Origin: Streptomyces sp. B3I8
Lineage (GTDB): Bacteria; Actinomycetota; Actinomycetes; Streptomycetales; Streptomycetaceae
Reading direction: 5' to 3'
NCBI RefSeq assembly: GCF_030816915.1
Contig: NZ_JAUSYN010000002.1
Location: forward strand, 3,981,501-4,045,500
Length of the DNA stretch: 64,000 nucleotides
In this document: piece by piece, positions 42,141-51,121 of the stretch
Layout of the letters: every line of letters starts with the position of its first letter
How positions within the stretch are numbered: position 1 is the first letter of the stretch
Notes under the pieces: model-generated
What the model saw: only the letters and a program-made list of their open reading frames with translations
What the model was told of the DNA's origin: nothing
Databases searched by the model: none
Translations under genes and position numbers: made by a program

Positions 42141-43610
42141 GTGAAGCGGCTCCTCGGCCGGTGGCGGCGGGTGTCGTCGCTGCGCACCACCTTCACCCTG
42201 TCGTTCGCGGCCGTCGCCGCCGGCGTCACCGTGCTGATCGGGTTCCTCAGTTACGGCGCCGCCGCGCGGCTCGTCCGCTTCGACGAGAAGACCGTCTTCT
42301 CGGAGCGCGTGGGGGACCTGCGCAACCAGGTGCGGCAGCAGCGCTTCGACTCCGACGACTTCGCCAAGGACGACCCCGACCGGGACGGCCCGCGCGCCTC
42401 GATCTTCCGCTCCAACCGGATGGACATCCAGGTCATCGGCCCGGACGGGGGGGTCGTCGACCCCGGCAAACCCCGGCTGCCCGTCGACGCGACCGGCCGG
42501 CGCATGGCCGGTGCCGCGAGCGCGGGTCAGCTCGTCGAGCAGGGCGAGATCGCGGTCGCCGGGGACTTCTACCGCGTGGCGATCGTCTCGCTGGGCGGCG
42601 GCCGGGGCGCGGTCCAGGTGGCGCAGGAGTTCAGCGACACCGAGGACCTGCTGCGGGAGCTGCAGAAACGGACGGTCTCGCTGGTCGCCGCCGTGGTGAT
42701 CGGGTCCGGCCTGTTCGGCTGGTGGCTGGCCCGGCGGATCACGCGGCGGCTGGTCCGGCTCACCGCGGCGGCGGAGGACGTGGCCCGCACCCGGCGGCTC
42801 GGCATCCAGGTGCCGGTGACGGGACACGACGAGGTGGCCCGGCTCGGCCGCTCGTTCGACCGGATGCTCGGCCGGCTGGCCCAGTCGGAGGAGGACCAGC
42901 GACGGCTGGTGCAGGACGCGGGGCACGAGCTGCGGACGCCGCTGACCTCGCTGCGGACCAACATCTCGCTGCTGCGCCGCATCGACGAACTGCCGCCCTC
43001 CGCACGGGAGGAGCTGGTCGCCGACCTCGCGCAGGAGTCCCGGGAACTGACGGACCTCGTCAACGAACTCGTCGACCTCGCGGCCGGACAGTCGGACACC
43101 GAACCGGTGCAACGGGTCGCGCTGGGCGACATCGCGGAGGACGTGGCGGTGATCGCCCGCCGTCGCACCGGCCGGGAGGTGAACGTCCGGGTCACCGGCG
43201 ACACGACGGTGGACGGACGGGCGTCGGCACTCCAGCGGGCGATGTCGAACCTGGTCGACAACGCGGTGAAGTTCGACCGCGCCGGAACCGCCCCCATCGG
43301 CATCACGGTGGCCGGGGCGGCGCACCGGGGGGCCACCCGCACGGACGCGGCGCCGCCGCCCCGCGCGAGCGCGGTCCGGGTGGAGGTGCTGGACCGGGGA
43401 CCGGGCGTGGCGGAAGGGGACCTGCACCGGATCTTCGACCGCTTCTACCGCACGGCCGACGCACGCAGCCTGCCGGGATCGGGCCTCGGCCTGTCGATCG
43501 TCCGGGAAGTGGCGACGTCGCACGGGGGAGCGCCGTTCGCCTACCGGCGCGAGGGGGGCGGCTCGGTCATGGGCTTCACGGTGACGGGGGCTCCGCCGGG
43601 CGGTGAGTGA
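42141..43610 (+). CDS. sensor histidine kinase of the two-component pair
   Basis: The 489-residue kinase has a first membrane helix (TFTLSFAAVAAGVTVLIGFL, residues 17-36), an extracytoplasmic sensor region of about 145 residues and a second helix (VSLVAAVVIGSGLFGWWLA). A HAMP linker, the phospho-acceptor segment DAGHELRTPLTSLRTN with the reactive His, and the ATPase boxes SNLVDNAVKF (N), VLDRGPGVAEGD (G1) and GSGLGLSIV (G2) complete it. It should phosphorylate the response regulator encoded directly upstream. A Thr/Asp/Pro-rich insertion of about 20 residues sits inside the ATPase domain. The start is GTG. Confidence 0.93.
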   Translation: MKRLLGRWRRVSSLRTTFTLSFAAVAAGVTVLIGFLSYGAAARLVRFDEKTVFSERVGDLRNQVRQQRFDSDDFAKDDPDRDGPRASIFRSNRMDIQVIGPDGGVVDPGKPRLPVDATGRRMAGAASAGQLVEQGEIAVAGDFYRVAIVSLGGGRGAVQVAQEFSDTEDLLRELQKRTVSLVAAVVIGSGLFGWWLARRITRRLVRLTAAAEDVARTRRLGIQVPVTGHDEVARLGRSFDRMLGRLAQSEEDQRRLVQDAGHELRTPLTSLRTNISLLRRIDELPPSAREELVADLAQESRELTDLVNELVDLAAGQSDTEPVQRVALGDIAEDVAVIARRRTGREVNVRVTGDTTVDGRASALQRAMSNLVDNAVKFDRAGTAPIGITVAGAAHRGATRTDAAPPPRASAVRVEVLDRGPGVAEGDLHRIFDRFYRTADARSLPGSGLGLSIVREVATSHGGAPFAYRREGGGSVMGFTVTGAPPGGE

Positions 43611-43840
43611 GGCCGGCCCGCAACGTCCCTGTTCCGTACCGGGGTTCGCGATCCGGCAGTGGTCTGTCACGAGGGCGTGTCAGAAACCGGCCGACGCGAA
43701 CTGCCCGGCGCTGTCGCGCATCACAGTGATGCGTACGCACGTACCAACGTGCCGAGTTCCCGACACCGTGAACCGTGATCCCCGTGCCGAAGCGCAGAAA
43801 GCACTCGAAGTGCCGCAAGCGCTCGAAGGAGAAGAGAAAC

Positions 43841-44461
43841 ATGCGCGCTCAGAAGCAGGTCGCCGTCGTGACCGTGGCCCTCGTGGCAGGTCTGTCGCTC
43901 ACCGCCTGCCAGGGCGGTGGATCCTCGCACAGCGGTTCCCGGCACTCCGGCACCGGCAAGAGCGGCCACAGCAGGACCTCCACCCACAAGACCACCACGC
44001 ACAGGAAGTCCGTGCGCGGCGCGGCCGCCGGCGCCGGTGCCGGTGCCGTCGGTTCGTCCCGCTCGTCCGGTCACAACTGCACGACCTCCGGGCTCGGCTT
44101 CAGCACGTCCGGGGGCATGGGCGAGGGCACCCTCATCGTCAACCTCAAGAACACCGGGTCCGTGTCGTGCACGTCGCAGGGCTTCCCCGGGGTAGACCTC
44201 GCGGGCAAGGACGGCACCGTCAGCGCCACCCGCAGCAAGCTCGGCACGCCGCACGTGATCGTTCCGTCGGGCCAGGAGACCCGCTTCACCCTGCACTTCA
44301 CGCCGAACACCGGCGGCGGCAGCGGTACGACCTTCACCCGCCTCGTCGTCACCCCGCCGGGCGAGACCCACTCCACGACGCTGCCCGTCCACCTGAACGT
44401 CGGCGTCTTCGACAGCACCACCCCGACGATCACGGTCGACCCCGTCGGCACCGGCAAGTAG
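43841..44461 (+). CDS. DUF4232 lipoprotein
   Basis: The 206-residue protein has a signal with lipobox LSLTAC (Cys at about residue 23), a His/Ser/Gly/Lys linker, and a DUF4232 beta-sandwich domain from HNCTTSGLGFSTSGGMGEGT to VFDSTTPTITVD. Two Cys (in HNCTTS and VSCTSQGFPG) probably form a disulfide. It is related in type to the lipoprotein at 24821. AAGGAG lies nine bases before the ATG. It follows a two-component system on the same strand 230 bases later and could be one of its targets, but nothing shown here proves that. Confidence 0.85.
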   Translation: MRAQKQVAVVTVALVAGLSLTACQGGGSSHSGSRHSGTGKSGHSRTSTHKTTTHRKSVRGAAAGAGAGAVGSSRSSGHNCTTSGLGFSTSGGMGEGTLIVNLKNTGSVSCTSQGFPGVDLAGKDGTVSATRSKLGTPHVIVPSGQETRFTLHFTPNTGGGSGTTFTRLVVTPPGETHSTTLPVHLNVGVFDSTTPTITVDPVGTGK

Positions 44462-44498
44462 ACATGCGCACCGGGGGACCGGCCGTGGCCGGCGGTCC

Positions 44499-45092
44499 TC
44501 AGCCGACCACCGGGCTGCGGCGCTCCACGAGGACGACGTCGCGCCAGCGCCCGCGGTGCCGGCCGACGTGCTCGCGCACGCCGATGACGCGGAAGCCCAG
44601 GCGTGCGTGCAGGGCGAGGCTGGCGGCGTTCTCCGGGAAGATCCCGGACTGGACGGTCCAGATCCCGGCCGCCTCCGTGGACGCGATCAGCGCCCGCAGC
44701 AGCGCGGAGGCGACGCCCCGGCCGCGGGCGCCCGGGTGGACGTACACCGAGTGCTCGACGACACCGGCGTACGCGCACCGGTCGGAGACCCGCGCCACGG
44801 CGACCCACCCGAGCACCGCCCCGGAGCCGTCCGTCCTCGCCCCGTCCAGCGCGACGAACCGGTGTTCGGGCAGCTTGGCGGCGTCGAAGGCCGGCCAGGC
44901 GGGTGCGGTCGTCTCGAAGGTGGCGTCACCCTCGTCGATGCCCGCGCGGTAGATCGCCAGGACCTGGCCCGCGTGCGCGACGGTCATCGGCACGACGCGC
45001 ACGGCGGCCGTCCCGGGCCGCTCCGCGGCGGTGAAGGGGTGCTCCGTGAGCGGCGTGCGGCACGGCGCCGCGGCGTCGTTCGTGTGCGACAT
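44499..45092 (-). CDS. GNAT N-acetyltransferase (phosphinothricin acetyltransferase-like)
   Basis: This 197-residue acetyltransferase has the acetyl-CoA loop HSVYVHPGARGRGVASALLR, the segment IWTVQSGIFPENAASLALH and the final LGFRVIGVREHVGRHRGRWR, an order typical of PAT/Bar-type enzymes. It transfers acetyl from acetyl-CoA to an amino group; phosphinothricin, methionine sulfoximine or an amino acid analogue are possible. The ATG at 45092 gives MSHTNDAAAPC. The 30-residue N-terminal extension before the fold is unusual. The gene faces the lipoprotein gene, and a short GGACC/GGTCC hairpin-like sequence lies between. Confidence 0.88.
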   Translation of the reverse strand: MSHTNDAAAPCRTPLTEHPFTAAERPGTAAVRVVPMTVAHAGQVLAIYRAGIDEGDATFETTAPAWPAFDAAKLPEHRFVALDGARTDGSGAVLGWVAVARVSDRCAYAGVVEHSVYVHPGARGRGVASALLRALIASTEAAGIWTVQSGIFPENAASLALHARLGFRVIGVREHVGRHRGRWRDVVLVERRSPVVG

Positions 45093-45180
45093 GCGTCCAC
45101 GGTGGCACACGCCGACGCGGCGACGCACCGCTCCGCCTGTGTCCCGGCCGCGTACGTCGCGCCCGCGGTCAGCCGCACCC

Positions 45181-45516
45181 TCAGCCGCCGCGCGGCGCGT
45201 ACATGAGGACCGCCATCCCCGCGAGGCACACGAGCGCGCCGATCACGTCGTAACGGTCGGGGCGGTACCCGTCGGCGACCACGCCCCACGCGATCGACCC
45301 GGCGACGAAGATCCCGCCGTACGCGGCGAGGACCCGCCCGAAGTGGTCGTCGCTCTGGAAGGTGGCCACCAGCCCGTACAGCCCCAGCGCGACGACCCCC
45401 GCCCCGATCCACACCCACCCCCGGTGCTCACGCACCCCCTGCCACACGAGCCAGGCACCCCCGATCTCGAACAGCGCGGCGACGCAGAACAGGGCGAGGG
45501 AGCGGGCGACGAGCAC
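45181..45516 (-). CDS. YnfA-family small membrane protein
   Basis: The 111-residue protein has four membrane segments: [60 protein letters not shown] and [20 protein letters not shown]. The [11 protein letters not shown] and YGGIF segments are hallmarks of YnfA/UPF0060, related to the small multidrug resistance fold. Its role is not established. It runs in the same direction as the GNAT gene, 88 bases upstream of it. Confidence 0.92.
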   Translation of the reverse strand: MLVARSLALFCVAALFEIGGAWLVWQGVREHRGWVWIGAGVVALGLYGLVATFQSDDHFGRVLAAYGGIFVAGSIAWGVVADGYRPDRYDVIGALVCLAGMAVLMYAPRGG

Positions 45517-45609
45517 GGCGGGGGGCTTTCCGGGAGGTGACGGGGGTGGGCGCGGGGCAGCCGACCGGGACGGGCTCCGAAGACCCCGCCCGCACCCTCA
45601 CGAGAACCT

Positions 45610-45795
45610 GGGGCCTCTCGTTTGGATCATTCCGGCGTCGCGGGGTCCGGCACGCGCCTGTGCGGCGTTGTCGTCGGTTGCCGGGGCTCCGCCCTGGCGT
45701 CCTTCTCCGCCTCGCCGCCGCACGCACCGGACCCCGCTCGGGTCGGTCGAAGACGCACCGCGCCTCCCGGCCGGCCTGATCCGAACGAAAGCCCC
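45610..45795. repeat. MITE-like inverted-repeat element
   Basis: GGGGCCTCTCGTTTGGATCA (45610-45629) faces TGATCCGAACGAAAGCCCC (45777-45795) as an imperfect inverted repeat. Inside, CGGGGTCCGG (45641-45650) and CCGGACCCCG (45727-45736) are perfect inverse copies. The right arm ends at the stop codon of the gene at 45795-46229. No gene lies inside, so it looks like a small non-coding mobile or structured element. Confidence 0.5.
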
Positions 45796-46229
45796 TAGGG
45801 CCACACCAGGCAGTACGGCTGGTGTCCCGCCTCGTGCAGGCGGTGGCTGAAGTCCTGCCATTCGTGGAGGAGTTGGTAGACGTTGAACGCGTCGCGGGGG
45901 CCGCCGCGGTCGGGGACCGTGGACCAGATGAAGGCGGCCGCGCCGACCGCCTCCTCGCCTATGCCGCGCAGCGGGTCGACGACCGTCATCGGGAGTTTCA
46001 CGACCGCGTAGTCGGGGTGCAGGACCACCAGTTCGAGCGGGGGGACCTTGTGCAGCGGTACGCCCTCTATGCCGGTGAGGACCATCGCCGCCATGGTCTC
46101 CGGCTTGATCTTGGTGAACATGCCGCCCATGCCGAGCTCGTCCCCGCCGAGCTCCTCGGGGCGCATCGAGATCGGGACACGGGCCGCCGTGGCGCCGTCG
46201 GGCGCGCCGAAGTACTTGTACGTCACCCC
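45795..46229 (-). CDS. conserved hypothetical protein
   Basis: The 144-residue protein from GTG 46229 (VTYKYFGAPDGATAARVPIS) runs through GGMFTKIKPETMAAMVLTGI and ends QDFSHRLHEAGHQPYCLVWP. It has no membrane segment or known domain, and I do not recognise a function. The reading frame stays open to an ATG at 46583. The extra 118 residues include runs of Ser-Gln-Pro (SQPSQTSQPSQASQPSQS), and their third codon positions are unusually A/T-rich, so I take the extension as non-coding. The true start remains uncertain. Confidence 0.55.
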   Translation of the reverse strand, partial: GVTYKYFGAPDGATAARVPISMRPEELGGDELGMGGMFTKIKPETMAAMVLTGIEGVPLHKVPPLELVVLHPDYAVVKLPMTVVDPLRGIGEEAVGAAAFIWSTVPDRGGPRDAFNVYQLLHEWQDFSHRLHEAGHQPYCLVWP

Positions 46230-46722
46230 CACCCGACCACCATTCCCGCTTCCTGCGCCGAATCCATCCGGCCTGTGGTCAGCCCTACGGTTCGCATGGT
46301 CCATGCCATCCATACGCGCCAGCCGCTCGATTCGCTCAGGTTCCGCCGGTGAAGCCCCCGCCGGTGCGGGCTCCGGACCCTGTGTCCGAGCCGACTGCGA
46401 CGGCTGGGATGCCTGTGACGGTTGAGAAGTCTGTGACGGTTGAGATGCCTGCGGCGGCTGAGAGGTCTGTCGTGCTTGCTGCTGGTCTGTCGTCTCCTCC
46501 GCGTCGCGTCGGTGCCTTCCCCGCCGGGCACGCCGAGGACCCCGGTCATCGGTCCCCTCGCCCAGTCCGCCACCGCGATGCATATCTCCACCCGACTGCT
46601 TTTCTAGGACTCGTGGTCCCCGCCGCGCAACCCGATCATCGTGTCAGTGACCTCCCCCACGGCCGCTCGCCGAAACGTGCGGTGAAACACCAGTCCGCGG
46701 GATCTTCGACGCCTCTGACACC

Positions 46723-48042
46723 ATGGCTCATGTGAGCTATCCGTACGAAGCCCCAGTTTCGCAGACTCTTTTCCGACGCGCCGAGGCCGTCACGCCGGGC
46801 GGCGTGAACTCTCCGGTGCGCGCCTTCGGCGCCGTGGGCGGTACGCCCCGGTTCATGGTGTCCGGCACCGGTCCCTATCTGACCGACGCCGACGGCAGGG
46901 AATACGTGGACCTCGTGTGTTCCTGGGGACCCATGATCCTCGGCCACGCCCGTCCCGAGGTGATCGCGGCCGTCCGGGAGGCCGTCGCCCGCGGCACCTC
47001 CTTCGGCACCCCGGGCGAGGGCGAGGTCGCGCTCGCGGAGGAGATGGTCGCCCGGGTCGCGCCCCTGGAGCAGGTCCGGCTGGTGTCCAGCGGCACCGAG
47101 GCCACCATGTCCGCCATCCGTCTCGCACGCGGGTTCACGCGGCGCGCGAAGGTGGTGAAGTTCGCCGGGTGCTACCACGGGCACGTCGACTCCCTCCTCG
47201 CCGCGGCCGGCTCCGGCGTCGCCACCTTCGCCCTGCCCGACACCCCCGGCGTCACCGGCGCCCAGGCGGGCGACACGATCGTGCTGCCGTACAACGACCT
47301 CGACGCCGTGCGCGCCGCCTTCGCCGCGCACCCCGGTGAGATCGCCTGTGTGATCACCGAGGCCTCGCCCGGCAACATGGGGGTCGTCCCACCGCTGCCC
47401 GGCTTCAACCAGGGGCTGCGCGACCTGTGCCGGGACAACGGCGCCCTGTACATCTCCGACGAGGTGATGACGGGCTTCCGCACCAGCCGTGCCGGGTGGT
47501 ACGGCGTCGACGGCGTCGAGCCCGACCTGATGACCTTCGGCAAGGTGATGGGCGGCGGCTTCCCCGCCGCCGCGTTCGGCGGTCGTGCCGACGTCATGGC
47601 GCACCTCGCCCCGGCCGGCCCCGTCTACCAGGCCGGCACCCTCTCCGGGAACCCGGTCGCCACCGCCGCCGGCCTCGCCCAGCTGCGGCTCCTCGACGAC
47701 GCGGCGTACGCCACGGTCGACGCGGTCTCCGAGCGACTGCGGGCGCTGGTGACCGAGGCGCTCACCAAGGAGGGCGTCGCGCACACCGTGCAGAACGCCT
47801 CCAACATGTTCTCCGTCTTCTTCACCGACCGTCCGGTGCGGAACTACGACGACGCCAGGGCGCAGGAGTCGTACCGCTTCACCGCGTTCTTCCACTCGAT
47901 GCTCGCCCAGGGCGTCCACCTTCCCCCTTCCTCCTTCGAGTCCTGGTTCGTGTCGACGGCGCACGACGACCGGGCCCTGGAGCGGATCGCCGACGCCCTT
48001 CCGGCGGCGGCCAGAGCAGCAGCGGAGGCCACGGCCGCATGA
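46723..48042 (+). CDS. hemL: HemL, glutamate-1-semialdehyde 2,1-aminomutase
   Basis: The 439-residue PLP enzyme converts glutamate-1-semialdehyde to 5-aminolevulinate, the step after HemA. Signatures are [56 protein letters not shown] and the PLP lysine in [15 protein letters not shown] 46723 is taken; GTG at 46732 is possible. It overlaps the next gene by four bases. It lies over 30 kb from the other hem genes but directly upstream of the cytochrome c maturation genes, a heme-using pathway. Confidence 0.96.
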   Translation: MAHVSYPYEAPVSQTLFRRAEAVTPGGVNSPVRAFGAVGGTPRFMVSGTGPYLTDADGREYVDLVCSWGPMILGHARPEVIAAVREAVARGTSFGTPGEGEVALAEEMVARVAPLEQVRLVSSGTEATMSAIRLARGFTRRAKVVKFAGCYHGHVDSLLAAAGSGVATFALPDTPGVTGAQAGDTIVLPYNDLDAVRAAFAAHPGEIACVITEASPGNMGVVPPLPGFNQGLRDLCRDNGALYISDEVMTGFRTSRAGWYGVDGVEPDLMTFGKVMGGGFPAAAFGGRADVMAHLAPAGPVYQAGTLSGNPVATAAGLAQLRLLDDAAYATVDAVSERLRALVTEALTKEGVAHTVQNASNMFSVFFTDRPVRNYDDARAQESYRFTAFFHSMLAQGVHLPPSSFESWFVSTAHDDRALERIADALPAAARAAAEATAA

Positions 48043-48734
48043 GCACCCCGACAGACGACAGAAGCGGTGAGATCACCGTCGTGCACGTGATGCGGCACGG
48101 CGAGGTGGAGAACCCCGACGGCCTTCTGTACGGGCGGCTGCCCGGGTACCACCTCTCCGAGCTGGGCCGGAAGATGGCCGAGCGGGTCGCCGAGCACCTC
48201 ACGACCCGTGACATCACGCATGTCGTGGCCTCCCCGCTGGAGCGGGCCCAGGAGACGGCGACACCCATCGCCAAGGCGCACGGCCTCGACCTCGCCACGG
48301 ACGAACGGCTGATCGAGGCGGAGAACGTCTTCCAGGGCAAGACCTTCGGCGTCGGCGACGGCGCGCTGCGGCGGCCGGCCAACTGGAAGCACGTCGTCAA
48401 CCCGTTCAAGCCGTCCTGGGGCGAGCCGTACGTGGACCAGGTCGTCCGGATGATGGGCGCGCTGCACGCCGCGAGGGACGCGGCGCGGGGGCACGAGGCG
48501 GTGTGCGTCAGTCATCAGCTGCCGATCTGGACCCTGCGGTCGTACGTGGAGAAGCGGAGGCTGTGGCACGATCCGCGCAAGCGGCAGTGCACGCTCGCGT
48601 CGTTGACGACGTTCACGTTCCAGGGCGACCGGATCGTCTCGGTGGGTTACACCGAGCCGGCCCGCGACCTGGTTCCGCCGCACCTTCTGGCCGGGGCCAG
48701 GGCGAAGGGGAACACCAAGGCGTTCGGCGCCTGA
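48039..48734 (+). CDS. histidine phosphatase family protein (phosphoglycerate mutase-like)
   Basis: The 231-residue protein has the RHG motif [20 protein letters not shown] (catalytic His in residues 19-21), [16 protein letters not shown] and the second active His in [12 protein letters not shown]. It dephosphorylates an unknown phosphometabolite or works as a cofactor-dependent mutase. ATG 48039 overlaps the hemL stop by four bases, so the two are translationally coupled. The same pairing with hemL is usual in Streptomyces, which hints at a role near tetrapyrrole or porphyrin intermediates, but no activity can be inferred from sequence alone. Confidence 0.85.
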   Translation: MSTPTDDRSGEITVVHVMRHGEVENPDGLLYGRLPGYHLSELGRKMAERVAEHLTTRDITHVVASPLERAQETATPIAKAHGLDLATDERLIEAENVFQGKTFGVGDGALRRPANWKHVVNPFKPSWGEPYVDQVVRMMGALHAARDAARGHEAVCVSHQLPIWTLRSYVEKRRLWHDPRKRQCTLASLTTFTFQGDRIVSVGYTEPARDLVPPHLLAGARAKGNTKAFGA

Positions 48735-49062
48735 CGGCGTGACAGCGTTTCGGGGGCGCGCCCGACCGTCCGGGCGCGCCCCCGGGCGGTCGAGCGCGGG
48801 CGGTCGAGCGTGGGCGGGCGGCGCGGTGCAGGGCCGGTTGTCCGAGCCGCCCCCGCGCCCTTCTCCCGGCGGGACGCCGTCCCCGCCGGGGGCACCGCCC
48901 TGCGCCCTGTCCCCTGTTGAGCCAAATGATCGTATTTTCGTAACAACTGGTCGATAATCATCCCCCGAACGGAACCCCTGGCTCGCCCCCGCCCTCTACC
49001 TCTGTGTCAGCTGGGAGTCAGCTGAGCGGAAGCTGAGTGCAGTGAGATCGAGGGGCCGCCCC
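48735..49062 (+). promoter_or_regulatory. terminator plus AT-rich promoter region before the ccs genes
   Basis: These 328 bases hold no gene. A strong hairpin (48752-48783) ends the hemL operon. The segment 48910-48960 is markedly AT-rich for this genome and contains TTGAGC, CGTAACA and GATAAT words, so it is the probable promoter of the deacetylase-like lipoprotein gene. The exact -35 and -10 boxes could not be assigned. Confidence 0.45.
48752..48783 (+). terminator. hairpin terminator after the hemL operon
   Basis: GGGGGCGCGCCCG (48752-48764) pairs perfectly with CGGGCGCGCCCCC (48771-48783) around a six-base loop, 18 bases past the stop. Confidence 0.85.
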
Positions 49063-50391
49063 ATGGGGAACATCAGCCGGCGAGGAATGATCGGGCTCGG
49101 CGCGGGGGCCGCTGCGGCGATGGGACTCGCCGCGTGCGGCGGGAACGACGACGCCTCCGGGCACGCCGCCGGTTCCGGCGGGCACGGGAAGCAGAAGTCC
49201 GGGACCCCCAAGCCCACCGCGCGCCCCATAGGCGACGGCTCCACCTCCGACACCGGTCCCCAGCCGCACCAGCCCGGCAAGCCCGAGCCGCTGGAGCCGG
49301 GGCAGACCCCTCCGCAGTTCGTGATCTTCTCCTGGGACGGCGCCGGCGAGGTCGGCAACGGACTCTTCCCGCGCTTCCTGAAGCTCGCCCGGGAGCACGA
49401 CGCGCACATGACGTTCTTCCTCTCCGGGCTGTATCTGCTCCCGGAGTCGAAGAAGCGCCTGTACCACGGGCCGAACAACGCGCCCGGTGCCTCCGACATC
49501 GGCTACCTCACCGACGAGCACATCAAGCTCACGCTGAAGTACACACGCCAGGCATGGCTCGACGGCCACGAGATAGGCACCCACTTCAACGGCCACTTCT
49601 GCTCCGGCCACGGCACCGTCGCCAACTGGACGCCCAAGCAGTGGCACAGCGAGATAGACCAGGCCAAGTCCTTCGTCAAGGAGTGGCGGACCAACACCGG
49701 CTGGACCGACCTGCCCTCGCTCCCGTTCGACTACGACAAGGAGCTCGTCGGCGGCCGCACCCCCTGCCTGCTCGGCCAGGACAACCTGCTCCCGACCGCG
49801 CGCGAGCTCGGCTGGCGCTACGACGCCTCCTCGCCCGGCGGCCGCCAGCGCTGGCCCGTGCGGCGGAACCGGGTGTGGGACCTGCCCCTGCAGGGCGTGC
49901 CGTTCCCGGGCCACAGCTTCGAGGTCCTCTCGATGGACTACAACATGCTGGCCAACCAGTCCGTCAACTCCACCAAGGCCCCGCCGTCGAACTACCCGGG
50001 CTGGCGCACCCAGGCCGCGAACGCCTACATCAACGGCTTCAAGCGGGCCTACGAGTCCAACCGGGCGCCCTTCTTCATCGGCAACCACTTCGAGGAGTGG
50101 AACGGCGGCATCTACATGGACGCCGTCGAGCAGGCGTTCACGCACATCGCCCGGGAGAAGGAGAAGGGCGCCGACGTGCGCATGGTCTCCTTCCGCCAGT
50201 TCGTGGACTGGCTCGACGTGCAGCGCCCCGAGATCGTCGAGAAGCTCCAGTCGCTCGATGTCGGCCAGAAGCCGGCCGGCGGCTGGAAGGAGTTCCTCAA
50301 GGACGACACCGGCACGGGCAAGGGCACAGGAACCGGCAAGGGCAAGGGCACTGGTACGGGTACCGGAAAGGGCTCCGAGGACGCCGCCTGA
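49063..50391 (+). CDS. secreted polysaccharide deacetylase-like lipoprotein
   Basis: The 442-residue protein has a twin-arginine signal (ISRRGMIGLGAGAAAAMG) with the lipobox GLAAC, so it is exported folded and lipid-anchored. The body resembles a NodB-type deacetylase. FVIFSWDGAGEVGNGLF has the metal-binding Asp region, and HEIGTHFNGHF has the His pair, although the spacing (HFNGH) is not the usual HSxxH. The last 40 residues are Thr/Gly/Lys repeats (TGKGTGTGKGKGTGTGTGKG). ATG 49063 lies six bases after GAGGGG; an in-frame GTG at 49042 is possible. It stands upstream of the cytochrome c maturation genes. The substrate is unknown. Confidence 0.75.
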   Translation: MGNISRRGMIGLGAGAAAAMGLAACGGNDDASGHAAGSGGHGKQKSGTPKPTARPIGDGSTSDTGPQPHQPGKPEPLEPGQTPPQFVIFSWDGAGEVGNGLFPRFLKLAREHDAHMTFFLSGLYLLPESKKRLYHGPNNAPGASDIGYLTDEHIKLTLKYTRQAWLDGHEIGTHFNGHFCSGHGTVANWTPKQWHSEIDQAKSFVKEWRTNTGWTDLPSLPFDYDKELVGGRTPCLLGQDNLLPTARELGWRYDASSPGGRQRWPVRRNRVWDLPLQGVPFPGHSFEVLSMDYNMLANQSVNSTKAPPSNYPGWRTQAANAYINGFKRAYESNRAPFFIGNHFEEWNGGIYMDAVEQAFTHIAREKEKGADVRMVSFRQFVDWLDVQRPEIVEKLQSLDVGQKPAGGWKEFLKDDTGTGKGTGTGKGKGTGTGTGKGSEDAA

Positions 50392-50475
50392 CGTGCGCAC
50401 CCTGCCTGAAATGCGGGTTTCCGTCCGCGAGGGGGGCGCGGAAGATCCCGGGAACGGACATGCGAAACTTTTCAC

Positions 50476-51117
50476 ATGACCGCCGCCTGCCGTGCCCCCC
50501 AGCACCCGAACCGCATCGTGAGCCGCCGTCGCAGCCGTCGTCGCACCGCCCTGGCCGGCGCCGGGGCCGCCGTCGCGGCACTCCTGCTGACCGCCTGCGG
50601 CTCCGGCGGGGTGTCCGGGGGATCGGGGAACACCAACTTCGTGGCCGGCAAGGACGGCATCGACACCGCCGGCGAGGGTGACCGCCAGACCGCGCCCGAC
50701 CTGTCCGGCAGGACCATCGACGGCAAGCAGCTCGACGTCGCCGACTACAAGGGCAAGGTCGTCGTCGTGAACGTCTGGGGCTCCTGGTGCTCGCCCTGCC
50801 GGGCCGAGGCCGACAGCTTCGCCAAGGTCGCCAAGGAGAGCGCGAGCAAGGGCGTGCAGTTCGTCGGCATCAACACGCGGGACACCAGCACCACCCCCGC
50901 CGTCGAGTTCGAGAAGGCCCACGGGATCACCTATCCGAGCCTGTACGACCCCGCCGGCCGGCTCCTGCTGCGCTTCCGGAAGGGCACGCTCAACCCGCAG
51001 GCCATCCCCTCCACGCTGATCCTCGACCGGGACGGCAGGATCGCCGCGCGGACGCTGCAGCCACTGAGCGAGGAAAAGCTGCACGAGATGCTCGACCCGG
51101 TCGTAGCGGAGAAGTGA
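50476..51117 (+). CDS. ResA-like thiol-disulfide lipoprotein
   Basis: The 213-residue protein has a signal with lipobox LLTAC (Cys at about residue 40) and a thioredoxin fold of the TlpA/ResA type. The active site WGSWCSPCRAE contains the CxxC pair. IPSTLILDRDGRIAAR carries the cis-Pro. It sits on the outer face of the membrane and keeps apocytochrome c CXXCH cysteines reduced, taking electrons from CcdA encoded next. This is the first gene of the System II set. The start at 50476 gives MTAACRAPQHPNR and has a weak ribosome site. Confidence 0.9.
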   Translation: MTAACRAPQHPNRIVSRRRSRRRTALAGAGAAVAALLLTACGSGGVSGGSGNTNFVAGKDGIDTAGEGDRQTAPDLSGRTIDGKQLDVADYKGKVVVVNVWGSWCSPCRAEADSFAKVAKESASKGVQFVGINTRDTSTTPAVEFEKAHGITYPSLYDPAGRLLLRFRKGTLNPQAIPSTLILDRDGRIAARTLQPLSEEKLHEMLDPVVAEK

Positions 51118-51121
51118 CACC

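Noticed and set aside
48647..48961. Minus-strand frame starting MIIDQLLRKYDHLAQQG in the AT-rich region
   Set aside because: It soon turns into low-complexity antisense of the terminator and the phosphatase gene, and has no ribosome site.
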